This document shows positions 1-11,444 of a stretch of DNA of 58,000 nt, piece by piece (within the stretch, counting starts at the first letter, position 1; each line of letters opens with the position of its first letter). A program made the position numbers and the translations under genes. Under the pieces are notes generated by a model, which had not been told where the DNA came from, ran no database searches, and was given only the letters and a program-made list of their open reading frames with translations. This DNA is from Cryptomeria japonica (Eukaryota > Streptophyta > Pinopsida > Cupressales > Cupressaceae), in the NCBI RefSeq assembly GCF_030272615.1, contig NC_081410.1, positions 126,597,140 to 126,655,139 of the forward strand, given 5' to 3'.

Positions 1-402
1 AACCTACTTTATGATTTTGTAGGGTTTGTCTAGCCATAGGAATTCATCATGGATTCATCTTAGTACATACCTCACCCATTCAAGCTTGTCAAATACCATA
101 AAATGAATGAATTGAGTGAAATCCTTTTCCTCCAAATTTGTAAAATATGATTTCAGACTTCTAAAATCATCAACCATGTGCTAAGTGTATAGGGATAGCA
201 TGTCTGAATTCCCCAATTCTTCAATCTCACAGTGTATGTAAGCCCTAATATCATCATTGTGTAAAAATTTGTACGTTACAGAAGAAAATGCACCATTTGG
301 ATTATCTTCTTCTGACTTAAATGGATGCTTCTTAAATACAAGCCTTGCCCTTTCAGTAATTTCCACAACAAGAGGGGTCAAAATACTAGAAGATGATGCC
401 AT
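1..402 (-). pseudogene. Accessory-protein start of E2b (partial)
   Basis: The reading frame starts at an ATG at 402 (MASSSS) and reads leftward to a stop at 181; the same frame stays recognisable to the window edge. I chose 402 over the upstream in-frame ATG at 462 because the E2 homologue at 16633 also begins MASS. Shared motifs are GAFS near residue 40 and YIHC-IEELG near residue 60. Past the stop, VRYVLRR matches IRIVLSR of E2, and a following LWLDKPYKI matches FWLESIQKI of E2. The second match shows that the two overlapping E2 frames near 16272 were once one frame. The function is unknown and I recognise no known domain. The copy is broken and cut by the window edge. Confidence 0.6.
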
Positions 403-821
403 TATGAAATTAAGGTATGGACAAATAGCTTTGAACGTAGGTAAATACCTTTCCAATCTCAACCGAATGCCAAGAATCTCTGTCGAATCACTACAAACTC
501 AAATTTTTCTTCTGAATCTCTTTCATTTCAGTACTCTGTACTCTCTCTTCATTCATAATGAGAGAAAATAATAGAGAAATGTATTTTTATCTTCAAAAAA
601 CCTAACTTTTAGTTGTAATAAATGCATAACCCTAAAAGCTTTCAGATACCTTATTTTGTATCAATTCTCTCATCAAAATCTCAAATCTCCATGAATTCTT
701 CCAGATAACATCTTGACATCTAATATAGATCTTCTACAACCTTCCAGAACTGGTTACCGATCTCAGAAAGGGGGTTCTATGGATCTGCATGATAATATGC
801 CCCCTAAGGCCAAAATGCCTT
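403..821. other. Spacer between zinc-knuckle frame and accessory ATG in E2b
   Basis: No supported coding sequence. E2 has the same arrangement, with about 370 bases between the knuckle frame and the MASS start, so a non-coding spacer at this place is a family feature. The open frame on the plus strand at 257-571 is an antisense shadow. Confidence 0.4.
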
Positions 822-1310
822 AGTTACCGGATGAGGTTCCAACACCAGAATCAACTGTGGAGCCATTTACTGCATTAGGATCTTCTTTCTTCACCCACAT
901 CTTCTTATGCTGATCTTTGATCTTGTCTACCTTTGCTTTGCCCTTTTCATCTGATTAGTTCTTGTTTATCGAACCATTGTTACTCATGCAGAATTTTGCA
1001 ATGTGACTGGATTTGTTGCATGCATAACAAACAACACTCTTTTGCATAGGCATGAAGATCATTTTATTAGGTCTCATCCTACATTGATTAGAGATATGTC
1101 CAAACATTCCACAAGCATAGCATCTCTTATTCTAAAAATTGCTTATCACTGTTTTGCACATGTTTGACTTAGGACCAAAGTTGTTGCATATGAAACATTG
1201 ACCGGTAAAGGTAGGTCCATTATTCATCATTCCATTGTTAATCTTACTTTTTCATTGACTTGTTGTATGAATAAACTTGCCACAAACAAAACATTTACCA
1301 TTGAACTTAT
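822..1310 (-). pseudogene. gag: Zinc-knuckle nucleocapsid segment of E2b, four CCHC units
   Basis: Read on the minus strand, four CX2CX4HX4C-type units follow one another. Unit 1 (CFVCGKFIHTTSQ) has lost its last Cys to a stop. Unit 2 (CFICNNFGPKSNMC) has Pro in place of His. Unit 3 (CYACGMFGHISNQC) and unit 4 (CYACNKSSHIAKFC) are intact. A basic Lys/Asp-rich tail follows to about 822. The arrangement matches E2 at 17000-17440 unit for unit. Retroelement zinc knuckles bind RNA during packaging. Several in-frame stops make this a pseudogene. E1 is inserted immediately upstream at 1325. Confidence 0.75.
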
Positions 1311-1319
1311 AGGCATTAG

Positions 1320-1324
1320 GTTAT
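1320..1324. repeat. Target-site duplication of E1, left copy
   Basis: GTTAT here and GTTGT at 9837-9841 flank E1 and differ at one base. The empty site can be inferred from E2 at about 17453-17463, where GGTTGTCTTACC occurs at the homologous place, so GTTGT is the original target. Confidence 0.75.
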
Positions 1325-2895
1325 TGTTGAACACAGAGTACCACTGAGAGGGGGGTGAATCAGTGGTTCCTAATCTTGTTGGCTTTCAAATAAACTTCAG
1401 AATATCTGTTATTCACTTAAACACTAAACAATCAAACCAGTAGAACAAAAAAGAAAGCCAAAGAGATAATCCACACAAATGTAGCTCTCAACACTAGATT
1501 TACGAGGAAAACCCAATGTGGGAAAAACCTCAGTGAGAAAAGCTACTGGAGACTACTGCTCCAATCTAGCCTCATAGGTAAAACACTGAATTAAAAAGAT
1601 TTAGGGCACCAACCCAAGGAGAACCAACCCCTGCACTTTTAGGGCACCAACCCAAGGAGCACCAACCCCTACACCAAGCTTCAACTTGGTGATGTATATT
1701 GAAATACTAATTGAATACAATTAAGGCTTCTTGTTGCAAATGAACTCTACAACTCTTCGATCAAATAACTTACTGCCGGTTGAGAGTCTTTTCTTCTCCA
1801 CTGAATCTCACACTACTGGTTTTGAGATTACTTTCTCTGATTCTCATCCTCTATTATCTTTCTCTCCCTCTCTCACACAGATTATCAACACACTATGTCA
1901 CACTTGGATGTTTCCTGCTTTGCCACACCTTGTCAATTAGACTCAAATGCAAGACTATAGTCATGCCGGTAGAATCCTCTCACTGGTATGCTTTCTTACC
2001 TACAATGCAACTTTCTTAGAATTATTTCTAAGGTTAGCAATTCTTCTCTTTCACTAACTATCTGATTTCTCTTCCTCTTCTCTGCAGCATCAACATGCTC
2101 GAATTCGAGCTCTCCTCTTTTATCCCATGATTTCCCGCCAGAAATAAATTCAAACTTTGGAGCGGTTAGGGTTTCCTCTTTCTGACACAATCTTCATGAG
2201 ATCCAATCTAGCCTATCTTGGATCAATAACTTGTCTTTCAAGGATGCATTTGTACATGATTTCCATCATCCAATGCATATTTGTTGAAAAATAGCAATCT
2301 TGAACAAGATCTCCTGCCTTGAAATCCATTGACACATAAAACGCTTCATTTGTTTCCTTTTCAAGGTATTCTTGAATCACATTTTATTTGCATTGATGCA
2401 GGTGCCAACTAATCCCTGATCTTCCTCTGTCAATGTTTCTTCCTCGAGCCACAAAGGTCAAATACAATCCCATGATTTGTGGTTGTTTCATTTATATCGA
2501 CAAACAGTTTCACCAACCATGTTGATGATGGTTTTACCAACCTCTTCCTATTTGCCACCTAAGCTCCACATGACATCATCATGGTCAATCATTCTACTCA
2601 TCGACACACAGTCGGTTCAGATTTGATCATTCAAAAAACTCATACCAGTACACGCCTTTACCGGTAAGGTCTTCTTCTTCTGCTAACCGGTAGTGCACAC
2701 TATACCGGTAACACATCTTCTCCTCCAGTAGTTTGTGACAACATTTAATATTCTGCCACTTCATCATAAACTGGCAATTATCCTTTAGACCAATTTATGC
2801 CTTACCGATAGGCCTTCATTTTGTCTGCTCACTTTCATGTGAGTACCCATCATGCTGGTTGACATCAATGACAACTTAATGCCAAAATGCCAACA
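1325..2895 (-). repeat. 3' LTR of E1
   Basis: On the plus strand it runs TGTTGAACAC to TGCCAACA and is repeated at 8327-9836. It contains two adjacent copies of a 'gggcaccaacccaaggag' unit near 1605 and 1640; the other LTR has only one, so a small duplication or deletion followed insertion. A G-run with TGAATCAGTGG near 1351 corresponds to the C-rich 3' end typical of this LTR family. Confidence 0.92.
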
Positions 2896-2897
2896 AT

Positions 2898-3042
2898 CTC
2901 CCCCTTTGGCATTGATGTCAACTTCTCACAAGACACACTATACTAGTACATTTCTCCCCTTTGACACAATGACAAAGGGTACTATGCACTCCCCCTTTGA
3001 TCCATACCAAGCTCCCCCTTTGACTACTATCATCTCCCCTTG
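2898..3042 (-). promoter_or_regulatory. Clustered polypurine tracts of E1
   Basis: Five copies of a CTCCCC(C)TTTG-like string (2898-2908, 2954-2963, 2989-2999, 3012-3022, 3034-3042) read as CAAAGGGGGAG on the coding strand. The one at 2898 touches the 3' LTR and should prime plus-strand DNA synthesis. Multiple tracts are a known Sirevirus hallmark; which ones are used is not known here. Confidence 0.85.
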
Positions 3043-3059
3043 AACCACATAAAACCTTC

Positions 3060-3542
3060 CTAGATAGATGGCACAACTCCCAACTTGTGTCGTAGGTACT
3101 CAAAAGTGCTTACCGGTAATGGTTTGGTGAAAATGTCTGCTACTTGTTCGCCAATAGGAACATAATCCATCATTACCTCCTATCCTTCAACCTTCTCTCT
3201 GAGAAAGTGATACTTGATAGCAATGTTCTTTGTTCTGGAATGCATCACCAGATTCTTTGCAATGTTGATTGCACTTGAATTGTCACACCGGATGATAATA
3301 GGATCAGTGATGTCCACTTGTATGTCTTTGAGAGTCTACTTCATCCAAAGCACTTGAGAGAAGCATGTATAAGCATTAATGTATTCAGCTTCAACAGTAG
3401 ATAGAGAGACTGAGTCCTGCTTCTTGCTATGCCATGAGACTAGTCGGTCACCTAGAAAGAATGCACCACCACTTGTGCTCTTTTGATCATCAATGCAATC
3501 TTCCCAATTAGCATCAGTGTATGCTTCCAAGATAAAATCCCC
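3060..3542 (-). pseudogene. pol: RNase H domain of E1 (broken)
   Basis: Copia RNase H would remove the RNA strand during reverse transcription. Visible motifs are EAYTDANWEDC, KSTSGGAFFLG and SLSTVEAEYI. After a stop at 3336 the frame continues with a CDNSSAIN-type motif, KYHFLREKV and a BADIF-like ADIFTKPLP segment near 3100. The domain shares its frame with the RT upstream, separated by a single nonsense codon at 3543. It ends shortly before the polypurine cluster. Confidence 0.88.
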
Positions 3543-4598
3543 TTATTTAGGATACCACAAACCATAGCTGAGCGTCCCTTGTAGGTACCTAAAAATTCTG
3601 CTAACAACATTCATATGTGACTGCTTTGGTGTAGCTTGGAATCTGACCACCATGCATATTGCCTGAACTATATCCGGTCTTGAAGCAGTTAGATACAATA
3701 GAGTGCCTATCATGGCTATGTACAGAGTCTGATCCACCACCGGTGATTCATCATTCTTGCTCAATTTTTTGTCGGTCACCATGAGGGTACTTACCAGTTT
3801 ACAATCTTCCAGTTGGAATATTTTCAACATCTCCTTTGCATACTTGATTTGTGAGATAAAAATTACTTTATCTTGCTGTAATATATGCAAACCAAGGAAG
3901 TAAGTCAATTCACCAAGCATTGACATCTCAAATTCTGTCTACACCTGATCAACAAATTCCTTGCAGAGGGTGTCCTTGTTGCCTCCAAAGATGATGTCAT
4001 CTACATACACAACCACAATGATCCTGTGGTTCCCATCTTTCTTTATGTACAAATTTCTATCAGCACTTCCCTTTTTGAATCCCTTCTCCTTCAAATACTG
4101 ATCTAGTCTGGAGTACCAGGCTCTAAGAGCTTGCTTTAGACCATAAAAGGCCTTCTTCAACCAGTACACAAATGTCTCATCATCATGTAGCAGAAACCCT
4201 TCTGATTGCTCCATGTTCACTTCTTCCAAATTTCCATTTAGAAAGGTAGATTTTACATCCATTTGGTATACTTTATAGCCCTTGTAGGCATAGTAGGCTA
4301 GAAACATTCAAATTGCTTCTAATCTAGCTACTGGTGCAAATGTTTCTTCAAAGTCAATCCCCTCTACTTGAGAGTATCCTTTGCACACTAGTTTGGCTTT
4401 ATGCCTAACAATCTTACCTTCTTCATTCATCTTGTTCCAGTAGACCCATTTAGTGCCAATGATGTTCTTATCTTTCGGTCTAGGGACTAATTCCCAAGTC
4501 TTGTTCTTCTCAATCTGTTGCAGTTCTTCTTCCATGACATCCATCCATTCTTGTCTTTTGCAGGCGTCATTGAATGTTTTAGGTTCCACTTCAGTCAT
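3543..4598 (-). pseudogene. pol: Reverse transcriptase domain of E1 (nonsense codons)
   Basis: Ty1/Copia RT copies element RNA into DNA. Motifs in order from 4598: [68 protein letters not shown], then YVDD at 3996-4007 and a GELTYFLGLHI segment. The catalytic YVDD is intact. The frame is continuous from 5081 to 3336 apart from stops such as those at 4308 and 3939. The first is TGA where relatives have Arg, consistent with CGA to TGA change. Length fits a normal Copia RT. Confidence 0.9.
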
Positions 4599-4796
4599 GA
4601 GGTATAGGCTGACTTGTTCATCATTCCGAGCAAGTCTTCTTCTAGTCTACACACCATCACTCTTGTTTCCCAGAATTTGCTCTTCTGGGTGATTCAACTG
4701 TACATACCGGTTGGGGGCCTTCTTGGATGCTACCTCTAGTTTAGTATCTGACTGAGCTTCATCATCTTCATCACCAGAGTTATCATACCGGTTAAT

Positions 4797-6157
4797 CTAT
4801 GGTTGACATCCTTTGTGCATATCTTCATCAACTTTTACATGCACACTCTCAAGGACTCTTCTTAGTCTTTTATTGTAGCATTTGTAGGCTTTGTTGTTAG
4901 ATGAGTAACCAAGGAAGATTCCTTCATCACTCCTAGACTCAAAACTTCCTAGACCATCCATATCTTTCTTGATAAAGCACTTGCTTCCAAATACTTTGAA
5001 GTATTTGACTAATGGTTTCTGGTCATACCACAACTCATAAGGAGTCATCCTATTGTTTGTTCTTAATTGAACCCGGTTCAAATTATATGCAGTAGTATGA
5101 AAAAATTCTTTCCAATATGTGTCCGACAGATTGGCCTCATTTAACAGTTCTTCCTTTCTACGATACCATTTTGTTGTAGTATCCTAGGAGCAGAGTATTG
5201 CCTTCTAATTCCATGTTTTTCACAATAATCTTCAAATTCATTTGATGTAAACTCTCCACTCCTATTTGATCTTAGGCATTTTAACCTGTACCCACTTTCT
5301 TTTTCCACCATCTTCTGAAAGATCTTGAATCTTTCAAATGCTTGTGATTTATCTTGCAGAAAGGTGACCCATGTCATTCTTGAGTAGTCATCAATGAAGA
5401 GCATAAAATATCTTTCACCTGCAAGTGCTCTTGTCCTAGTTGGACCACACATATCTATATGAACAATTTCAAGTGGTCTTGAGGTGTTGTGCTCTTTTGT
5501 CTCGAGGATCACTTTAGTTTGCCTACCTTTTAAACATTCATCACAAAATGTGTTTACTGGTTTGATGATAGGTGGACTATTCCTCACACACCTCTTTTTG
5601 CTTACTGCAACTAGGTTATCCAAATTTATGTGTCCTAATCTTTGGTGCCATAGCCAACTTTCATCTACTTGTCCTAACATACATTGGGACACATAGCATT
5701 CCTTTAGATTATAAACATTTCCATCTGTTCTCTTTCCTTCTGCTACAATTTTACCGGTATTGTCTTTCTTTATTTGGCAACCAGTTGAGTCAAAGGTAAA
5801 TTTGTAACCTTTTTCACATATCTGACTCACACTCAGCAGATTGTGCTTTAGGCCTTCCATATAATATACATAATTTGCCTTCAGTTTTCCATCAATGCTT
5901 AGAGTTCCTTTTCCCTTTATTTTGGTGGAAGAATTGTCTCCAAACCTTACTGAAGCACCATTCCAATCTTCAAGTTTAATGAATTTCTTTTTGTCACCAG
6001 TCATATGGTTTGAACAACAACTATCTACAACCCATAGATTTTTCCTCTCAGCATGTAGGGCAGTTTGCACTATGAAACTTGATTCTGCCTTTTCTTTTTC
6101 TTTCTCAACCCAAACAGGTTTGGTCTCCTTCTTCTTATCGGTTGCTATATTATGCAC
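4797..6157 (-). pseudogene. pol: Protease and integrase of E1 (catalytic residues changed)
   Basis: The protease motif near 6025 reads VVDSCCSNHMTG; Copia proteases normally have DSG, so Gly is now Cys. The integrase has the HHCC finger (HQRLGH, then CDECLKGRQ) and a core with HIDMCGP, FIDDYSR and GIVERKN. The second catalytic Asp is Asn (LRSNRSGEF, codon at 5264-5266). The frame breaks at about 5100-5140. From 5081 the C-terminal integrase (TPYELWYDQKP, FKVFGSKCF, GIFLGYS) continues in the frame used by RT. Integrase would insert the DNA copy; as read it should be inactive. Confidence 0.9.
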
Positions 6158-6204
6158 AGGTTCAGTTACCGGTTCTTGATCCAGATTTGTTTTCTTCTGA
6201 TTGA

Positions 6205-8287
6205 TCTTCTTATTTTTACAAAACTTTGCTATGTGTCCAAACCCTTGACAGTTATAGCATTTTGTATTTTCATTTAAGGAAACATCCTTAAAACTATTCT
6301 AGGGTACTGGTTTATTCTTTCTACAATCAAAACTCTTATGACCATATTCATTGCACTGATAACAAACAACATTCATATCCCAAAGTGCATTAAATGGATT
6401 TATACTTTCATAACTCTTAGAGGGTTGATTGATTAGTCTACAATCAGCTATTCTATGGCCAAATTTGTTATATCGGTAACAGTAACCATGAAAGTTTGGA
6501 ACATACCGGTTAGGTTGTCTTAGTCCTAAATGGAGTTGTCTCATTGGGGATCTTCCCTTCATGTTGTTGAGTCTGTTGAATCCTTCATGGTCAAATCTTG
6601 CATTTCTCCTTGGATCTGCATGTTGGTGCAGGAAGTGTGACCTCCAGTTTATTGTTGTATACCGATTTGAGTGGCGATTTCCAACAATATCTGCATATGT
6701 CTTTTTGCTGGTATCATTGCCTACAGTGAATGTCTTCTTTTCTTCACCTTTAATTAAAGAGGTGAACATTATTTCTTTGTCAGATTTGTCTTTATGGGTT
6801 GAACTTTGACCTTCTTCAAATACTAAGCCACTGGTGTCTTTGGATTGCTTCTGTTTTCTCAACATCTTATCTAAGGCCTCGGTGATGCCTTCATACTTGC
6901 TCCTTATTTTTATTTCTTCCTTACTTTCTTCAAGCTCCTTTCTAAGATTTAATATTTCTCCTTCCAACTCTTGATGCTCCTTTTCCTTCTTTGTTAGATC
7001 AGAGGCTGTAGCTTCACATATCCTTTTAGTTTCTTCCAACTGCAATTTCAAGTCAAATATAACTTGACTGGACTCATCTAGGGATTACTTCAAGAGATCT
7101 TGTTCATCTACTGCAACAAGCTTAACCCTCTTCAGTTCTCTTCTTGTTGTACTCAATTCCTCAAGAGCACTGATAAGTTCACTCTCCAAATCCACTTCAG
7201 CTTCAATATCCTCCTCTTCCTCATCTTCATCAACTGGTCTATCAAGTGCCATGAAGAGATTGAATTTTCTGTCATTCTCATGGTACTCATCTTCTGATGC
7301 ATTTTCTTCATTTGTTATGTCATCCTCAATAGTATATAGGTTGTTATGGTTCTGGTAGCCTCTCCTTCCTTTCCAGTAATCATTCCTTTCTCTGTCTTTG
7401 CCAGCAGATCTTCTAAACTCCCTTGACTCATCTCCACCAGTTTCTTTGTGAGGACAATTTGTAGCAAAGTGTCCTACCTTCCCACAGTTGAAACATTTAA
7501 GTGGCAAATTTCCTTTGTACTGGCCAGATCCTCTTTTGAGCTTCCTGACAAGGTTTTCTACTTTTGCATCAGAGTCTTCATTGGATTCTTTATGAGTAAA
7601 ATCTTCTTTGCCATTTTTGGTGATGTTGAATGTTGCTTCTTTCCTTGAGGAAGTATCACTATTTGTTCTCATCTCATAGGCTGTCAATGAACCAAATAAC
7701 TCATCCATTGAAAAAGTCTTTAGATCCTTGGCTTCTTCTATGGCAGACACCTTAGTATCATACTTGGGTGTGAGAGATCTAAGTACCTTTTTGACAAGAA
7801 TCTCATCTGCAATCTCTTCTCCAAGTCCTCTAATAGTATTCACTGTTTCATCAAATCTGTGAAGATAGTCTGCAATCTTTTCATCATCTTTCATTTTGAT
7901 ATTTTCAAGTTGTCCCCTTAGTGTTTACATCTTGGCTTCTTTGACTTTTGAATCTCCTTCAAACAACCTCTACAATTTGTCCCAAGTCTCCTTTGCTGAA
8001 ACACAGTGCATGACTTTGACAAATTCATTATCAGACAATCCACTCAAGATAGCATGTTTTTCCTTTGCATTATTCTCATACTCCTTTTTGGCATTTGGAT
8101 CAGAGGGAGGAGTATTAGGAACAACATACCCATTCTTGATAGACATCCACACTTCAAAACCAAGGGAGGAAATATAGGTCTCCATTCTTCTACTCCAGAA
8201 GGAATAGTTGGATCCATCAAACATGGGGGCTTTTGAGGAAGCAGACTCATTTCTTTCTATTGTGGTCAAAGTCCAAAATCTACCCAA
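6205..8287 (-). pseudogene. gag: Gag of E1 with coiled coil and four zinc knuckles
   Basis: From 8287: a capsid region of the plant Copia (DUF4219/UBN2) type with FDGSNYSFWSRRME and KETWDKL, then a stop at 7970. From 7894: ADYLHRFDETVNTIRGLG, a Lys-rich linker and knuckle CFNCGKVGHFATNC, then a very acidic stretch. From 7051: a Glu/Lys-rich coiled coil, a GLVFEEGQSS motif, CYRYNKFGHRIADC (second Cys changed), CYQCNEYGHKSFDC and, near 6230, CYNCQGFGHIAKFC. All pieces share one frame and are separated by stops. The long C-terminal half is a Sirevirus Gag extension, and it is the part that E2 retains. Confidence 0.88.
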
Positions 8288-8312
8288 GGTTTAAAGATAA
8301 TTGGGAACCTAC

Positions 8313-8324
8313 GCTCTAATACCA
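8313..8324 (-). promoter_or_regulatory. Primer-binding site of E1 (tRNA-iMet type)
   Basis: The coding strand reads TGGTATTAGAGC two bases after the 5' LTR. It differs at one base from TGGTATCAGAGC, the usual complement of the initiator-Met tRNA 3' end. Confidence 0.88.
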
Positions 8325-8326
8325 AT

Positions 8327-9836
8327 TGTTGAACACATAGTATCATTGAGAGGGGGGTGAATCAGTGGTTCCTAATCTTGTTCGCTTTCAAATAAACTTC
8401 AGAATATCTGTTATTCACTTAAATACTAAACAATCAAACCAGTAGAACAAGAAAGAAATCCAAAGAGATCATCCACACAAATGTAGCTCTCAACACCAGA
8501 TTTATGAGGAAACCCTATGTGGGAAAAGCCTTGACGAGAAAAGCTGCTGGAGACTACTGCTCCAATCTAGCCTCATACGTAAAACACTGAACTACAAAGA
8601 TTTAGGGCACCAACCCAAGGAGCACCAACCCCTGCACCAAGTTTCAACTTGGTGATGTATATTGAAATAAAATTAAGGCTTCTTGTTGCAAATGAATTCT
8701 GCAACTCTTCGATCAAATAACTTACTGTCGGTTGACAGTCTTTTCTTCTCCATTGAATCTCACACTACCAGTTGTGAGATTACTTTCTCTGATTCTTGTC
8801 CTCTGTTATCTTTCTCTCCCTCTCTAACATAGATTTTCAACACACTTGGATGTTGCCTGCTCTGCCACACCTTGATGGCTAGACTTAAATGCAATACTAT
8901 AGTTATGTCGGTAGAATCCTCTCACCAACATGATTTCTCACCTATACTGCAACTTTCTTAGAATTATTTCTAAGGCTAGAAATTCTTCTCTTTCACTAAT
9001 TCTCTCTTTTCTCTTCCTCTTTTCCGCAACATCAACATGCTCTGATTTGAGCTCTCCTCTTTTATCTCGTGATTTCTCACCAGAAAGTAATTCAAACTTC
9101 AGAGCGATTAGGGTTTCCTCTTCCCGACACAATCTTCATGAGATCCAATCCAGCCTGTCTTGGATCGATCACTTGTCTTTCAAGGATGCATATGTACACG
9201 ATTTCCATCATCCAATGCATATTTTCTGAAAATAGCAATCTCAAACAAGATCTCCTGCCTTGAAATTCATTGACACATAAAACTCTTCAACTATTTCCTT
9301 TTCGAGGTCTTCCTGAATCGGATTTTCTTTGCATTGATCCAGGCACCAACTACTCCCTGATCTTCCTCTATCATTATTTCTTCCTTGAGCCACAACGGTA
9401 AAAAACAATCTCGTTATTTGTGGTTGTTTCATTTATTTTGATAGATAGTTTCACCAATTGTGTCGATGATGGTTTTACCAACCTCTTCCTATTTGCCACC
9501 TAAGCTCCACATGATATCGTCGTGGTCAATCATTCTGCTCACCGGCACACAGTTGGTTCAGACTTGATCATTCAACAAACTCATACCAGTACATGCCTTT
9601 ACAGGTAAGGTCTTCTTATTCTACTAATTGGTAGTGCACACTATACAGGTAACACATCTTCTCCTCCAGTAGTTTGTGACAACATTTAATATTTTGCCTC
9701 TTCATCATAAACAAGCAATTATCCTTCAGACTGGTTTATGCCTTACTGGTAAGCCTTCATTTTGTCTGCTCACTTTCATGTTTATACCCATCATGCTAGT
9801 TGACATCAATGACAACTTAATGCCAAAATGCCAATA
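8327..9836 (-). repeat. 5' LTR of E1
   Basis: Direct repeat of 1325-2895, beginning TGTTGAACACATAG and ending TGCCAATA on the plus strand. The terminal CA has become TA. It should carry the promoter on the minus strand. It is followed at 9837-9841 by GTTGT, the right target duplication. Confidence 0.92.
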
Positions 9837-9841
9837 GTTGT

Positions 9842-11440
9842 CTTACCAAGTGATGCAGAGAGTCTTGGAGCTTTGTTTGATACACCTTCTTGAGTGACTT
9901 GTCCTACTCAACCCATCAACTACTCAAGTCCTTCCTATGGCACTTAGCAGGGGTTATGATAATGAGACCTCCAAGGTCTAAACCTTCTTGAATTTCCTCC
10001 TAGGTATAGCTAATGGTTTATGGACAATCAACTCCACCACTTGAGGTTGCCACCTCAGTTACTCACACACTCCTCTCCTGGGCTCCAACCACTCCTACAA
10101 GGATCTTAACACACAATATCTTCCTATGGTTTCCCAATTCATCTACTAGGTGTCTTTAATGTATTTTGAGGTTTCAGGCTCACCAAATCCATCATCTTGG
10201 CTTCCTAAACCTTCTAGGTCTCTACCGACACCAAAATAGGCCTAATTGCATTAGCCCTCCCTAGGTGGTTTTAGGGTCTTAGTTTTCAAAATGCCTAAAC
10301 AAGCCTAGAAATAAATAATGGATTTGAGTACCCTTTTGGAAGTTATAGAGAATAATGGAAAAGTGCATTTGGGTTATCTGTACAAGTGGGGTTTCCAATG
10401 CTACACTATTTTGAAGGGTTTAGGCCTCATCGATGACTTGGTAAGATGGGGCTAAAAATTTTCACTAGCCAAATATACGGCTCCCAAAAATTTGGGAATA
10501 TTCAAGGGAAATTTGATAGCTTTCCATTCATGTGTCACTTGGTCCTACACCAATCCTCATGTGCTCATAAATCACACTTTTCTTGTTGTCCTAACTCACC
10601 TACTCCCAGCGGTGAGCCTAGGGCTTCATTGTTTCTCCTCCTTTTGGACCTGCAACACCAGACACCATTTTATAAAACTATGTATAGACCCTAACCTAGC
10701 ATTCTTAGTGATTTCAATAGGTGCCATCAAATAATGCCTAGGTTAGAGCCATTTTCTTGCTCTTAAACCCTACTTGCAAGGGTGCTCCTAGTTGCAAAGA
10801 ATGGAAGAAATCTCTACAACCTAGGACAATCAAACCTAAAAATCAACCTTAAAGAAGACAAATATAATGAACACTCAAAATTAGAATGAATTTACACCAT
10901 CTAGTTCGTACTAGACCATACAAGCAATGGAAATAAGAGTAAAACTGTCAAAAACCGGTGGAAACAAGGTTGCTTCACAAACCAATAACTTGCTCTTGCA
11001 TTTCCAATCCTCCAACCCATACAATGAAGTTAATTTTTGGCTTATATTCTCTTGTTTTAGTTGGTTCAACCAAATTTTAATTCCTATAACCAAAAATGCA
11101 ATTTTTGCAAGAAATTGCAAAATGTTGCTTAGCAACTTTTTACAACTTTTTGGCTCCAAGATGCAATTTTGCATTCTAATGCATTTTAAGACTCCTGAAG
11201 GTCCTCAAACACCCTAGAAGACATAAAAAAAAATCAATTGACCCCGAATACATGAATACATTCATCTGGAGTACTTTACCTGTGAACTACCTAAGCATCT
11301 CACTTCTCAGGCTATCAGCATCCTGAACACAATTCACTCAAACCAAAACTTGGACAACTCAACCATGGCTCTACTGAGTCCTCAATGGTTGGTCCATTAT
11401 TACATCACAAAGATAACACACAAACTTAAAAGAAAACAAA
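9842..11440. other. Unclassified 1.6 kb block interrupting E2b
   Basis: In E2 only about 40 bases separate the coiled-coil coding from the first knuckle, but here about 1.6 kb intervenes. It has no long open frame or recognisable domain. It includes the palindrome GTTGCTTAGCAAC at 11124-11136, also present in both E4 LTRs, which hints at LTR origin. A TG start at 9851 and a CA end at 11404 are possible ends, but the flanking five bases do not match, so I do not claim a boundary. Confidence 0.4.
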
Positions 11441-11444
11441 TATT

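Larger units (their letters stand above)
1325..9836 (-). mobile_element. E1: full-length Sirevirus-type Ty1/Copia retrotransposon
   Basis: Two direct LTRs (1325-2895 and 8327-9836) enclose gag, protease, integrase, reverse transcriptase and RNase H in Copia order on the minus strand. A tRNA-iMet-type primer-binding site adjoins the 5' LTR, and five polypurine-tract copies adjoin the 3' LTR. The Copia order (integrase before RT), multiple polypurine tracts and a coiled-coil plus zinc-knuckle Gag extension are Sirevirus traits. Coding sequence from 8287 to 5141 shares one frame and 5081 to 3336 a second, so one polyprotein of about 1,700 codons is now split by nonsense codons and a frameshift near 5100-5140. 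Over the first 137 bases I counted 7 differences between the LTRs. Confidence 0.92.

Noticed and set aside
1605-1660. Repeated 18-base unit in the E1 LTR as a CRISPR-like or satellite array
   Set aside because: Only two copies in one LTR and one in the other; a simple local duplication.
5484-6179. Plus-strand open frames (5484-5696, 5572-5799, 5895-6179) of hydrophobic, Ser/Leu-rich peptides
   Set aside because: They are antisense to the E1 integrase and protease; such composition is typical of shadows of charged coding sequence.
8313-8324. Matches to tRNA-iMet (also at 18133, 46653) as possible tRNA genes
   Set aside because: Only the 12-base primer-binding complement is present next to LTRs, with no cloverleaf around it.
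9851-11404. TG...CA unit as a solo LTR in E2b
   Set aside because: Flanking five bases (CCAAG and TCACA) do not match, so boundaries are not supported.
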